Both the position numbers and the translations under genes were made by a program. From Novosphingobium sp. 9 (GTDB taxonomy: Bacteria > Pseudomonadota > Alphaproteobacteria > Sphingomonadales > Sphingomonadaceae): a stretch of 64,000 bases of DNA. Shown in pieces: positions 36,494 to 45,135 of the stretch. The stretch covers positions 2,937,898 through 3,001,897 of the forward strand of contig NZ_CP022707.1 of assembly GCF_025340265.1 (NCBI RefSeq). The letters are read 5' to 3'. How positions within the stretch are numbered: the stretch's first letter is position 1; the number at the start of each line of letters is the position of its first letter. The notes under the pieces were generated by a model. That model had not been told where the DNA came from. It did no database searches and was given only the letters and a program-made list of their open reading frames with translations.

Positions 36494-37183
36494 ATGCTGA
36501 AATTCGGCCAGATTTTGCTAACCTCCGGAACCGACGATCATATCGCCTCGGTTTACGATGCCTTTCTCAACCTTCAGGCCAAGGTCGTGGACGTTCAGGA
36601 TCTGCTGGGCGCCTCGATGGATGACGGCACCTGGATCTTCGTCGACTGGCTACTGCCGATGATGGCGGGCCTGCAACTGGTGCGGCTGCTGCGCGAATCG
36701 CCGCTTACCCGCCGCGCGCGAATCTCGATGGTGCTGCCCGAGGCCGATCCGGCGCTTCAGGCCCGCGCCATCGCGGTGGGCGCCGACGATTACATGCTCG
36801 GCCCGCTCACCCCCGGCGCGCTGGTTGAGCGCATGCGCACCTATCGCGGCATCCAGCCGACCGACGATACCCAGAACGTGCAGATCGGCGAACTGGTGGT
36901 GAACGTGGATGCCTATTCCACCCGCTATCGCGGCAAGCCGATCACGCTCAAGACCGGCGAGTTCCGCCTGCTGGCCCATTTCGCGGCGAACCCGAACCGG
37001 GTGTTCACCCGCAGCCAGCTGATCGGCGTGCTGGGCAAGAGCGTGAACGTTACCGACGAGCGCACGGTGGACGTCTGGGTGAGCCGCCTGCGCTCCACGC
37101 TCAAGAGCCACGGCGTGCCTTACTCCCCGCGCACGGTGCGCGCGTTCGGCTATATCATGGACTTCGATACCGACGTCGCGTGA
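36494..37183 (+). CDS. OmpR/PhoB-type response regulator with degenerate receiver
   Basis: The product is about 229 residues. A receiver domain with Asp51 (FVDWLLP) precedes a winged-helix DNA-binding domain (TLKTGEFRLLAHFAANPNRV; DERTVDVWVSRLRSTLKSHG). Two usual receiver residues are altered. Where MLTA carries the conserved Thr, this protein reads VLPE, and where K-P carries the conserved Lys, it reads GPL. No histidine kinase gene is adjacent. The start could also be the ATG at 36458, and neither has a clear ribosome binding site. A strong terminator follows. Confidence 0.82.
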   Translation: MLKFGQILLTSGTDDHIASVYDAFLNLQAKVVDVQDLLGASMDDGTWIFVDWLLPMMAGLQLVRLLRESPLTRRARISMVLPEADPALQARAIAVGADDYMLGPLTPGALVERMRTYRGIQPTDDTQNVQIGELVVNVDAYSTRYRGKPITLKTGEFRLLAHFAANPNRVFTRSQLIGVLGKSVNVTDERTVDVWVSRLRSTLKSHGVPYSPRTVRAFGYIMDFDTDVA

Positions 37184-37209
37184 TCGGGCTGGAGTCGTCG
37201 TAGACACAC

Positions 37210-37242
37210 AAAAAGCGGGGCGCATCGGCACCCCGCTTTTTT
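37210..37242 (+). terminator. intrinsic terminator
   Basis: The arms AAAAAGCGGGG (37210-37220) and CCCCGCTTTTTT (37231-37242) follow the regulator gene by 26 bases. The flanking A and T runs let it serve the converging lysC gene too. Confidence 0.92.
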
Positions 37243-37307
37243 CATGCATCCCGCCTGTGCCCTGCCGCCCGCTCCGGAAAGCAGACCGCCGAGAGGCAGC
37301 GCCCGGA

Positions 37308-38567
37308 TCAGGCCGTCGCGTCGAGGCCGTAGGCGGTGTGCAGCACGCGCACGGCCAGTTCGGTCTCGTCGGCGTCGATCAGCACCGAGACCTTGATCTC
37401 GCTGGTCGAGATCGCCTGGATGTTGATCCCGCGATCGGCAAGCGACTTGAACATCGTGCTGGCAACGCCTGCATGGCTGCGCATGCCGACGCCGACGACC
37501 GAGATCTTGGCGACGTTGTCGTTCGAGATCAGGCGGTAGAAGCCGATGGCCTCCTTGCGCTCTTCGAGGATCGCCAGCGTGCGGACGAGGTCCGACATCG
37601 GCGCGGTGAAGGTGACGTCGGTCTCGCCCTTGTCCTTCGCCACGTTCTGGATGATCATGTCGACGTTGATGTTCGCCTCGGCCAGCGGGGTGAAGATCGA
37701 TGCCACCGCGCCCGGACGGTCGGGCACGCGGGTGAGAGTGACCTTCGCCTCGTTCTTGTCGGCGGCGATACCGGTGATCAGCTGGCGTTCCATATCACTT
37801 CCTTCAAGTTCTTCGTCGCTGACGATCATCGTTCCGGGCAGGGTATCGGCGGCAGGCGCATTCTCGTCGATGAACGAGGAGAGCACCTGAACGCGCACGT
37901 TCTCCTTCATCGCCAGGCTGACCGAGCGGGTCTGCAGCACCTTCGAGCCGACCGAAGCCAGTTCGAGCATTTCCTCATACGTCACCAGCGGCAGCTTCTT
38001 CGCCTTGGCGACGATGCGCGGGTCGGTGGTGTAGACGCCGTCGACATCGGTGTAGATGTCGCAGCGGTCGGCCTTGACCGCCGCCGCCACGGCGACAGCC
38101 GAGGTGTCAGAGCCGCCACGGCCCAGCGTGGTCACGCGGCCTTCGGGCGATACGCCCTGGAAGCCGGGGATCACCGCGATCTCGCCCGCCGCCATCGAGG
38201 CGAGCATGGCCTCGGCGTCGATCTCCTCGATGCGCGCCTTGGCGTGGGCATCGTCGGTCTTGATCGGCACCTGCCAGCCCAGCCACGAGCGCGCCTTGCA
38301 GCCCATCGCCTGCAGCGTCAGCGCCAGCAGGCCCGATGTCACCTGCTCGCCCGAAGCGACGACGACATCGTATTCCGCCGGATCGTAGAGCGCGTTGGCC
38401 TCGCGGCAGAAGTTGACCATCCGGTCTGTCTCGCCCGCCATGGCGGACACCACGACCGCGACTTCGTGGCCGGCTTCCTGCTGGCGTTTCACGATACCCG
38501 CCACGCGCCGAATTCGCTCGGTCCCGGCCATCGAAGTGCCGCCGAATTTCATCACGATACGTGCCAA
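37308..38567 (-). CDS. lysC: aspartate kinase
   Basis: This 419-residue enzyme phosphorylates aspartate, the first step toward lysine, threonine and methionine. The N-terminus MARIVMKFGGTSM is the kinase signature. GRGGSDTSAVAVAAA and DIYTDVDGVYTTDP belong to the catalytic amino-acid kinase fold, and the C-terminal 150 residues hold two ACT domains for feedback control. The length fits the monofunctional lysine-sensitive type. It is divergent from ubiG with 89 bases between. Confidence 0.95.
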   Translation of the reverse strand: MARIVMKFGGTSMAGTERIRRVAGIVKRQQEAGHEVAVVVSAMAGETDRMVNFCREANALYDPAEYDVVVASGEQVTSGLLALTLQAMGCKARSWLGWQVPIKTDDAHAKARIEEIDAEAMLASMAAGEIAVIPGFQGVSPEGRVTTLGRGGSDTSAVAVAAAVKADRCDIYTDVDGVYTTDPRIVAKAKKLPLVTYEEMLELASVGSKVLQTRSVSLAMKENVRVQVLSSFIDENAPAADTLPGTMIVSDEELEGSDMERQLITGIAADKNEAKVTLTRVPDRPGAVASIFTPLAEANINVDMIIQNVAKDKGETDVTFTAPMSDLVRTLAILEERKEAIGFYRLISNDNVAKISVVGVGMRSHAGVASTMFKSLADRGINIQAISTSEIKVSVLIDADETELAVRVLHTAYGLDATA

Positions 38568-38656
38568 GGTGCCGTTGCTCCCTCGAAAGTCAGAATCGTG
38601 CGTCAGAATGAGCGCACGATGTGGATATGTTTCGGGCGCGCTGTTAGGGGGGACTC

Positions 38657-39445
38657 ATGGACAATGCAACTGCCTCTGACGTCGCGCCCGAAACCACACC
38701 TTCCGCCGCAGCGACCTCAGCCGCTCCGGCGACCATCCGCCCCGAAGAAGCCGAGCGTTTCGGTGCCCTTGCTGCCGAGTGGTGGGACCCGAAGGGCACC
38801 TCGGGCATGCTCCACAAGCTGAACCCGGTGCGCCTCGGCTTTATCCGCGAGGCGATCGATTCGCATTTCGCAAGCGATTCGCAAGGTATCCGCCCGCTTG
38901 CCGGACGCCGCGCGCTGGATGTCGGCTGCGGCGCCGGGCTGCTGTGCGAGCCGCTCGCCCGCCTTGGCGCTGCCGTCACCGGCGTCGATGCCGCCGCCGA
39001 GAACATCGCCGCCGCCGCCGCCCATGCCGCAGCGGGCGGCCTTGCCATCGACTATCGCCACGGCGAGATCAGCACGCTCGGCCTCACCGGCTACGACCTC
39101 GTCTGCTCGCTCGAAGTGATCGAGCACGTCGCCGACAAGACCGCGTTCCTCAAGGCACTGGCAGACACGCTCGCCGACGACGGGCTGATGGTGCTCTCGT
39201 GCCCCAACCGCACCGCCGTCTCGCGCCTGCTGCTGGTCGAGGCCGCCGAGCGCCTCGGCAAGCTGCCGCGTGGCATGCATGACTGGAGCGCCTTCCCGAC
39301 GCCCGAGGAGCTTGCTGACCTCGCCGCCGAAGCCGGGCTCGAACTCGGCACGCCCAGGGGCATCGCCTGGCGCCCGAGCAAGGGCCTGCACCTCTCGGAC
39401 GACCTCTCGCTCAACTTTATCGTGACCGCCCGCAAGGCGCGCTGA
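38657..39445 (+). CDS. ubiG: bifunctional ubiquinone O-methyltransferase
   Basis: The 262-residue SAM-dependent enzyme carries out both O-methylations in ubiquinone synthesis. Motif I is LDVGCGAGLLCEPLARLGA. FGALAAEWWDPKGTSGMLHKLNPVRLGFI is the typical UbiG start region, and SLEVIEHV and GTHDWSAF-like text (RGMHDWSAFPTPEEL) complete the pattern. An Ala/Thr-rich N-terminal extension of about 25 residues precedes it. REP-type repeats follow the gene. Confidence 0.93.
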   Translation: MDNATASDVAPETTPSAAATSAAPATIRPEEAERFGALAAEWWDPKGTSGMLHKLNPVRLGFIREAIDSHFASDSQGIRPLAGRRALDVGCGAGLLCEPLARLGAAVTGVDAAAENIAAAAAHAAAGGLAIDYRHGEISTLGLTGYDLVCSLEVIEHVADKTAFLKALADTLADDGLMVLSCPNRTAVSRLLLVEAAERLGKLPRGMHDWSAFPTPEELADLAAEAGLELGTPRGIAWRPSKGLHLSDDLSLNFIVTARKAR

Positions 39446-39483
39446 GGCGCGGGCGGTCGCCGGCCCGGCGTCCCGCCTTTCCC

Positions 39484-39582
39484 TCGTCATCCCGGACCCG
39501 ATCCGGGATGGCGCTCCTGCCCCCAGCCGCGAGAGGCAACCGCAGGAGACAGCCGGGCCCCGGATCAGGTCCGGGGCGACGA
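39484..39582. repeat. inverted pair of REP-type repeats
   Basis: Two related hairpins face each other: CATCCCGGA/TCCGGGATG (39488-39510) and GCCCCGGA/TCCGGGGC (39557-39577). They are bordered by TCGTC on the left and GACGA on the right. The pair lies between the converging ubiG and YffB-type genes, a usual place for such elements. Confidence 0.75.
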
Positions 39583-39628
39583 GATGCTGATTTCGTTCAC
39601 TGTTTGCATGTGAAAGCCTGTCGCCCGA

Positions 39629-39970
39629 TCAGCCCAGCGCCGCTTCCCACTCAGGCTCCTTGAAGCCCACCAGCACGCCACCGGGGTATTCGACCACCGG
39701 GCGCTTGATGCAGCTGGGATGGGCGAGCATCACGGCGATCGCCTTGCCCGCATCGAGGTCGGCCTTGTCCGCCTCGGGCAGCTTGCGGAACGTGGTCCCC
39801 GCCCGGTTGAGCACCTTTTCCCAGCCCACGGCGGCAACCCAGCGCGTCAGCTTCTCCGCGTCGGCGCCTTCCTTCTTGTAGTCATGAAACGCATAGTCGA
39901 GGCCCTTGGCCTCCAGCCACTTGCGCGCCTTCTTCACCGTGTCGCAGTTGGGAATGCCGTAGAAATCCAT
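39629..39970 (-). CDS. ArsC/YffB family thioredoxin-fold protein
   Basis: This 113-residue ArsC-like protein reads IPNCDTVKKARKWLE at the N-terminus, with Cys9 followed by Asp-Thr as in YffB rather than the Cys-x3-Arg of arsenate reductases. SCIKRPVVEY includes the conserved Arg-Pro loop. Family members are thought to be glutathione-dependent reductases, but the substrate is unknown. No arsenic genes are adjacent, so an arsenate-reductase label is not favoured. Confidence 0.85.
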   Translation of the reverse strand: MDFYGIPNCDTVKKARKWLEAKGLDYAFHDYKKEGADAEKLTRWVAAVGWEKVLNRAGTTFRKLPEADKADLDAGKAIAVMLAHPSCIKRPVVEYPGGVLVGFKEPEWEAALG

Positions 39971-40241
39971 GGTCGTCCTTCGATCGGGAGAGGCCGCATC
40001 CGCCCCTCAGGTTGACACGGTTTACACAGTCCAGAGCGAAAGTGTCACCTTGGAAGGCGAAACCGCAGATTTGCGGGAAGAACACCTAATCTGGGAGCAG
40101 GCGAAACTGTCATCTTGTGACGGGATGTTGTGGATCGGGATCATGCACAAAGGTGTACCGCAAGGCGCGGCTTGTAGGACAGTGGCAGTCTGAGGGTCGC
40201 CTTCTTATGCCGCTCCGCTGATGCTAATTATCAGTCTATAA

Positions 40242-40727
40242 CTATCTACCTAAGATACGCTGCCACAGAGTTTTAGGACGCATTGCAGGATTGCGAGCTT
40301 TCGCTTGCTGCACCATCTTATAGATTTCTTCGCTTTCACGATCTGCAAGATTTGAGAATTTTTGCATCTTATAATGGTCAATACCCTGTAACATCTCTCT
40401 TATCTTTGAATTATCGTCTTTGTTGATCTGAAAATCTTCCGGTGACGGCAGGACGAGGGATGCTCCGACTCCCTCCTGATACCCCGCGAGAATAACCGCA
40501 GTCGCGCCAAACAACTCTACAACGCCTTTATCTGGATTTGTAGCAATCTGCTCTTCAAGAGCTTGGAGTAAATCCTTTTTGGCAAATGGCAGAAGCGCAA
40601 CGTCGTGGACTATTCCGGGAGGAGGCGCCTCTAACAAATCCGCCAGAGCCAAAATCATACTCATTTGACGAGCACGCCTTCCGGCTACGGTTTCAGTCAT
40701 TACGCACCGCACTTTTCCATCTGCCAT
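40242..40727 (-). CDS. hypothetical protein of low GC content
   Basis: The product is 161 residues. GGAGAGAAGG directly before the ATG at 40727 is a good ribosome binding site. The sequence is largely helical and charged, with no signal peptide or membrane segment, and no family is recognised. The coding DNA is clearly richer in A and T than its neighbours, with relaxed third-position use, which suggests recent transfer. It lies alone between the YffB-type gene and a small monooxygenase-like gene. Confidence 0.6.
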   Translation of the reverse strand: MADGKVRCVMTETVAGRRARQMSMILALADLLEAPPPGIVHDVALLPFAKKDLLQALEEQIATNPDKGVVELFGATAVILAGYQEGVGASLVLPSPEDFQINKDDNSKIREMLQGIDHYKMQKFSNLADRESEEIYKMVQQAKARNPAMRPKTLWQRILGR

Positions 40728-40789
40728 CCTTCTCTCCAAAACAGACATTAAAAAGACTGGCAGAAAGAACAAAATGGCGCAATGCCCCC

Positions 40790-41092
40790 TCACCCACCAA
40801 ATCGCTGCACGCGGGGCTCGGCGCACGTGAACATCGTGTAGCTCTCGTAGTATTCCAGACGGCCCCGGCCCTGCACCAGCGCGTGTTCGGGGTGGCGGCC
40901 CCAGCCTTGTGCGTGGGCCTCGCTTTCCCATTCGGAAATCGTCACCGTCTCGCCATCGGGCGCCGCATAGCTTTTCACTGCAAGGAAGCCGGGCTGCGCC
41001 TGCGCCAGTTCGATCATCCGCGCGGCGTCGGCGGTGTAGGCGGCAGCGTCATAGTCGGCACGCTTGCGGCTGCGGAAGACGTTGAGGTACAT
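40790..41092 (-). CDS. antibiotic biosynthesis monooxygenase (ABM) domain protein
   Basis: This 100-residue small ferredoxin-like-fold protein has the ABM pattern: an early acidic and basic strand, [28 protein letters not shown], then AHAQGW and a His-containing helix. Such proteins act as cofactor-free oxygenases or stress proteins. The role here is unknown. The ATG at 41092 gives a normal family length. It is divergent from aroC with 135 bases between. Confidence 0.75.
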   Translation of the reverse strand: MYLNVFRSRKRADYDAAAYTADAARMIELAQAQPGFLAVKSYAAPDGETVTISEWESEAHAQGWGRHPEHALVQGRGRLEYYESYTMFTCAEPRVQRFGG

Positions 41093-41227
41093 CGCGGGTT
41101 CTCTCACTCTCACTATTACGCGCGTTACGCCGCACGCGCCTCCGGCTTGCCGAAGATTGCGCGCTCTGATGCATCGACGCGTCGCGGGCCATGGACTTTT
41201 CGCGCGCGGCCATGCAAGGGCGCGGAC

Positions 41228-42340
41228 ATGTCCGTCAATACGTTTGGCCGCCTGCTGCGGTTCACCACCTGGGGCGAAAGCCATGGTCCCGCGATCGGCG
41301 CGGTCGTCGACGGGTGCCCGCCGGGCCTCGCCATCGACGAGAGCGTGATCCAGCCGTTCCTCGACGCGCGCCGCCCCGGCCAGTCAAAGTTCACCACGCA
41401 GCGCAAGGAACCCGACGCGGTGCGCATCCTCTCGGGCGTGTTCACCGCGCCCGACGGCGTGCAGCGCACCACCGGCACGCCGATTTCGCTGATGATCGAG
41501 AACGTCGATCAGCGCTCGAAGGACTATTCCGAAGTCGCGCGCGCCTATCGCCCCGGCCATGCCGACTATGCCTATGACGCCAAGTACGGCTTTCGCGACT
41601 ATCGCGGCGGCGGACGCTCCTCGGCGCGCGAGACCGCCAGCCGCGTGGCTGCAGGTGCGGTGGCGCGGCTGGTGATCCCCGAAGTCACGATCCTCGCCTA
41701 CGTCTCCGAGATCGGCGGCGACATGATCGATCCGGGCAAGTTCGACGCGGCCGAGATCGGCAACAATCCGTTCTTCTGCCCCGATGCCGCTGCGGCGAAG
41801 CGCTGGGAAGTGCTGGTCGACGATGCGCGCAAGAGCGGCTCGTCGCTGGGCGCGGTGGTGGAATGCGTCGCCACGGGCGTTCCCGCCGGTTGGGGCGCGC
41901 CGCTCTACGGCAAGCTCGATGCCGACCTTGCCGCCGCGATGATGGGCATCAACGCGGTGAAGGGCATCGAGATCGGCGACGGATTCGCCGCTGCGCGCCT
42001 TTCGGGCGAGCAGAACGCCGACCCGATGCAGCCCTCCTTCGAGACCGGCCCCGACGGTGCGCCCGAGTTCCTGGCGAACCACGCAGGCGGTATCGCAGGC
42101 GGCATCTCCACCGGCCAGCCGGTGACGTGCCGCGTGGCCTTCAAGCCGACCAGCTCGATCCTCACCCCCCAGCCGACCGTGGCGCGCGATCCCGCGACCG
42201 GCGCCTATTCGGCCACCGAGATGTTCACCAAGGGCCGCCACGACCCCTGCGTCGGCATCCGCGGCGTGCCCGTGGTCGAAGCGATGATGGCGCTGGTGCT
42301 GGCCGACCACAAGCTGCTCCACCGGGGCCAGTGCGGGTAA
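41228..42340 (+). CDS. aroC: chorismate synthase
   Basis: This 370-residue FMN-dependent enzyme converts EPSP to chorismate, the last common step of aromatic amino-acid synthesis. The signature [32 protein letters not shown] text ([22 protein letters not shown]) and the FKPTSSI and [16 protein letters not shown] blocks are present. The ATG at 41228 matches the family start (MSVNTFG), and upstream frame text is unrelated. Confidence 0.95.
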   Translation: MSVNTFGRLLRFTTWGESHGPAIGAVVDGCPPGLAIDESVIQPFLDARRPGQSKFTTQRKEPDAVRILSGVFTAPDGVQRTTGTPISLMIENVDQRSKDYSEVARAYRPGHADYAYDAKYGFRDYRGGGRSSARETASRVAAGAVARLVIPEVTILAYVSEIGGDMIDPGKFDAAEIGNNPFFCPDAAAAKRWEVLVDDARKSGSSLGAVVECVATGVPAGWGAPLYGKLDADLAAAMMGINAVKGIEIGDGFAAARLSGEQNADPMQPSFETGPDGAPEFLANHAGGIAGGISTGQPVTCRVAFKPTSSILTPQPTVARDPATGAYSATEMFTKGRHDPCVGIRGVPVVEAMMALVLADHKLLHRGQCG

Positions 42341-42437
42341 GGAACAGGCGCGAGTAAGGACAGGCAAGGGAGGCAAACGCGGGGCGGCATCGACCGCGCA
42401 CGATTTCCATCTTTTAACCTCGCCGGTTAAGACAGCG

Positions 42438-43211
42438 ATGCGGGCCATGGTCCATAACCGGGCCATGGCTTCCGATCCCGACCGCCCGAAAAAGCTCGCC
42501 GTCCTCATCGACGCCGAGAATGCATCGCACCGTATCGCCACCGGCCTGTTCGAGGAAATCGCGACGATCGGCGAGGCCAGCGTGCGCCGCATCTACGGCG
42601 ATTTCAGCGGCCCGCAGCTCAAGGGCTGGGAAAGCCGGCTCTCCACCCACGCAATCATCCCGCAGCAGAACTATGCGACGGTCGCGGGCAAGAACGCCTC
42701 CGACATCGCGCTGGTGATCGATGCGATGGACCTGCTGCATTCCGGGCGGTTCGACGGGTTCTGCCTCGTCACCTCGGACAGCGACTTCACCCGCCTCGCC
42801 GCGCGCATCCGCGAACAGGGCGTGGACGTCTACGGCTTTGGCGAACAGAAGACGCCAAAAAGCTTCCGGCAGGCCTGCAAGCGCTTCATCTACACCGAGA
42901 ACCTGTGTCCTCCGGAAGCTGTCGCGGAAGTCGCGGCGGCCAGCGCCAAACCTGTCGAGAAGCCCGGCGCTGCGCCTGCAAAGCTGCCCCCCACCAAAGC
43001 GATTCCCCTCATCAGAACCGCTCTCGGACAGTTGGATGACGCAGACGGATGGTATTCGCTGAGCTCAGTCGGCGCGCGCCTGAACATGCTCTCCCCTGAC
43101 TTTGATTCGCGAACCTTCGGCTGCACCAAGTTGGTCACGCTGATTGAAAAGGCGGGTATGTTCGAGATCAAGCGTGATCCGTTGAGAGTCTCCATCCGCC
43201 TCAAGCCGTAA
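42438..43211 (+). CDS. NYN domain protein with C-terminal OST-HTH/LOTUS-like domain
   Basis: The product is about 250 residues. The NYN (PIN-like) nuclease fold shows KLAVLIDAENASH, GKNASDIALVIDAMDLLHSGRFDGFCLVTSDSDFTRLAARIREQGVDVYGFG, with the acidic residues typical of the site. The final 70 residues (PLIRTALGQLDDADGWYSLSSVGARL; FGCTKLVTLIEKAGMFEI) fit a LOTUS/OST-HTH RNA-binding domain. Such proteins probably cleave or bind RNA. In-frame ATGs also occur at 42447 and 42465. The last lies closest to the conserved region and may be the true start. Confidence 0.8.
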   Translation: MRAMVHNRAMASDPDRPKKLAVLIDAENASHRIATGLFEEIATIGEASVRRIYGDFSGPQLKGWESRLSTHAIIPQQNYATVAGKNASDIALVIDAMDLLHSGRFDGFCLVTSDSDFTRLAARIREQGVDVYGFGEQKTPKSFRQACKRFIYTENLCPPEAVAEVAAASAKPVEKPGAAPAKLPPTKAIPLIRTALGQLDDADGWYSLSSVGARLNMLSPDFDSRTFGCTKLVTLIEKAGMFEIKRDPLRVSIRLKP

Positions 43212-43222
43212 CGCCTGTGCCC

Positions 43223-44104
43223 CTACCCCCGCCGCGCCGTCTTGTCGCGATAGAGCACGGCGTCGGCGTGGGTGAAGATTTCCTCCGGATCGGCGAAGGC
43301 GCCTGCAGGCGTCAGCGCGAAACCGCTGGAGGTGCCCATTGCCACCATCTCGCCATGCCAGGGGAACGGCGCGGCGAGCAGCGGGGCGGCGCGGGCCAGC
43401 CGGGCGGCCAGCGCGATGCGATCGCGGCGGGCGTCGCTTCGCAGCAGCACCGCGAACTCGTCTCCGCCGAGCCGGGCGATCTGCACCGCATCGGGGAACA
43501 GCGCGCGCAGGCGGCGGGCAAAATGGACGAGACAGGCATCGCCCGCCAGATGGCCCCAGCGATCGTTGATCGCCTTGAACCCGTCGAGATCGAACAGCAC
43601 CAGCGCGCCGAGCCCCTGCATCCCCTGCCCGCCGCGCGGCTGGTCGAGGAAACGCTCGTGGAAGGCAGTGCGGTTGGCGAGGCCGGTCAGCGCGTCGTGA
43701 TAGGCCAGACGGCGCAGCGTTTCCCATTCCTCGCACTCGGCGGTGATGTCCTGCTTGACGCCGTAGATGCCCAGCGTTCGCCCTTCGACCACCTGCGGCA
43801 TCGCGGTGATCCGCATCCAGCGCCACTGCCCGTCGTTGCGGCGGATGCGCGCCTCCAGCGTGAACGGACGCGCCGCCAGAATCGCGGAGCCGCGCACCCG
43901 CTCCAGCGTTTCGCGGCAGGGCTCGTCGTAGAAGCCCAGCGTCTCGCGCCGGTCCAGCCGATGGCCGGGATCGATACCGAAGATGGAATAGACGCCGGTG
44001 TCCCAGCTGATCCTCTCGCGCCCCAGATCGCACGACCAGCTGCCGAGCACGGGACCACCGTCAACCGCACCACGTCCCGAAAATGCAGCAATGGCCGTGG
44101 ACAT
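43223..44104 (-). CDS. PAS-GGDEF diguanylate cyclase
   Basis: The 293-residue protein carries an N-terminal PAS/PAC domain (SWDTGVYSIFGIDPGHRL; RRNDGQWRWMRITAMPQV; YGVKQDITA) and a GGDEF domain (LTGLANRTAFHERF; ARLGGDEFAVLLR). It should make cyclic-di-GMP from GTP in response to a signal sensed by the PAS domain. The RxxD inhibitory site usually five residues before GGDEF is not seen, so product inhibition may be absent. No membrane segment is present. Confidence 0.88.
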   Translation of the reverse strand: MSTAIAAFSGRGAVDGGPVLGSWSCDLGRERISWDTGVYSIFGIDPGHRLDRRETLGFYDEPCRETLERVRGSAILAARPFTLEARIRRNDGQWRWMRITAMPQVVEGRTLGIYGVKQDITAECEEWETLRRLAYHDALTGLANRTAFHERFLDQPRGGQGMQGLGALVLFDLDGFKAINDRWGHLAGDACLVHFARRLRALFPDAVQIARLGGDEFAVLLRSDARRDRIALAARLARAAPLLAAPFPWHGEMVAMGTSSGFALTPAGAFADPEEIFTHADAVLYRDKTARRG

Positions 44105-44262
44105 GGCGGACGAAAGGCCCCGGAAAGATCACTAATATTCACTGCGTAGGGGAAAATTGGTAAATTCTGAATTAATTTCGCCGCCTGCCCCGCAGTTTCC
44201 GGCGCTTTGTCCCAAGGCCTGCCCCGTTTTATCGAAACATCCGGTCAATCACCCATCGGGTA

Positions 44263-44288
44263 ATCGCCTCTTTCGATCAGGCCAATCG
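44263..44288 (+). promoter_or_regulatory. OxyR-like site upstream of ahpC
   Basis: ATCG-N7-CGAT-N7-ATCG at 44263-44288 has the spacing of OxyR half-sites (ATxG-N7-CxAT repeated) and lies 84 bases before the ahpC start. The fourth element is not matched. The peroxidase genes downstream are classical OxyR targets, but no oxyR gene is in the window. Confidence 0.35.
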
Positions 44289-44371
44289 GATCAAGCCCCT
44301 ACAAACCGTCACGCGGCCGGACTATCTCCGTCGCATCAGTTTCACACCACCCAACACAAGGGAGCATATCC

Positions 44372-44938
44372 ATGGGTATCGTCGGCAGCACCATCAAGCC
44401 GTTCCAGAACACCGCCTTCCAGGCCGGCAAGGACTTCTTCGACGTCACCGAGGGTGACATCGCAGGCAAGTGGGCCGTCTTCTTCTTCTACCCGGCCGAC
44501 TTCACCTTCGTGTGCCCGACCGAGCTGGAAGACCTTGGCGAGCAGTACGAGACGCTCCAGGGCCTCGGCGTCGAAGTGTTCGGCGTTTCGACCGACACGC
44601 ACTTCAGCCACAAGGCCTGGCACGACACCTCGGAGACCATCGGCAAGCTGAAGTACGCGTTCCTGGGTGACCAGAACCACGCGCTGACCAACAACTTCGG
44701 CGTCCTGCGCGAAGGCGTTGGCCTGGCCGACCGCGCGACCTTCGTGGTCGATCCGGACGGCGTGATCCAGCTGGTCGAAATCACCCCCGAGGGCGTGGGC
44801 CGCAACGCCAAGGAACTCGTCCGCAAGATCAAGGCCGCCAAGTACTGGCGCGAGCACCCCGGCCAGGTCTGCCCGGCCAAGTGGGAAGAAGGTTCGGAAA
44901 CCCTCGCTCCCTCGCTCGACCTCGTCGGCAAGATCTGA
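44372..44938 (+). CDS. ahpC: alkyl hydroperoxide reductase subunit C (peroxiredoxin)
   Basis: This 188-residue 2-Cys peroxiredoxin reduces hydrogen peroxide and organic peroxides. The peroxidatic Cys48 is in [14 protein letters not shown] and the resolving Cys167 in GQVCPAKW. Electrons come from AhpF, encoded next. The ATG follows GGGAG. REP-type repeats lie between it and ahpF. Confidence 0.95.
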   Translation: MGIVGSTIKPFQNTAFQAGKDFFDVTEGDIAGKWAVFFFYPADFTFVCPTELEDLGEQYETLQGLGVEVFGVSTDTHFSHKAWHDTSETIGKLKYAFLGDQNHALTNNFGVLREGVGLADRATFVVDPDGVIQLVEITPEGVGRNAKELVRKIKAAKYWREHPGQVCPAKWEEGSETLAPSLDLVGKI

Positions 44939-44978
44939 TTTGAACTGATCCGACTGGATCTGTGCAAGCCCAACAAAC

Positions 44979-45075
44979 CTTCGTCACCCCCGCGCAAGCG
45001 GGGGTCCAGCTCCTGAGGTTCGCCCTACAGGAGAGCGCTGGAGCTGGATTCCCGCTTGCGCGGGAATGACGAGGT
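44979..45075. repeat. inverted pair of REP-type repeats
   Basis: CCCCCGC/GCGGGGG (44987-45004) and TTCCCGC/GCGGGAA (45049-45066) form facing hairpins bordered by CGTCA and TGACG. An inner pair CCAGCTCC/GGAGCTGG extends the symmetry. They lie between ahpC and ahpF, so they may affect the relative level of the two messages. Confidence 0.75.
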
Positions 45076-45135
45076 TTTTGCGGTTGGGGCGCACGGTCTG
45101 GCGGACATCCGCCCCAACTTATTAAGGAACCTCAC

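Noticed and set aside
39969..40193. Plus-strand open frame between the YffB-type gene and the low-GC gene
   Set aside because: Its start overlaps the neighbouring gene start on the other strand, codon use is irregular and no motif is present.
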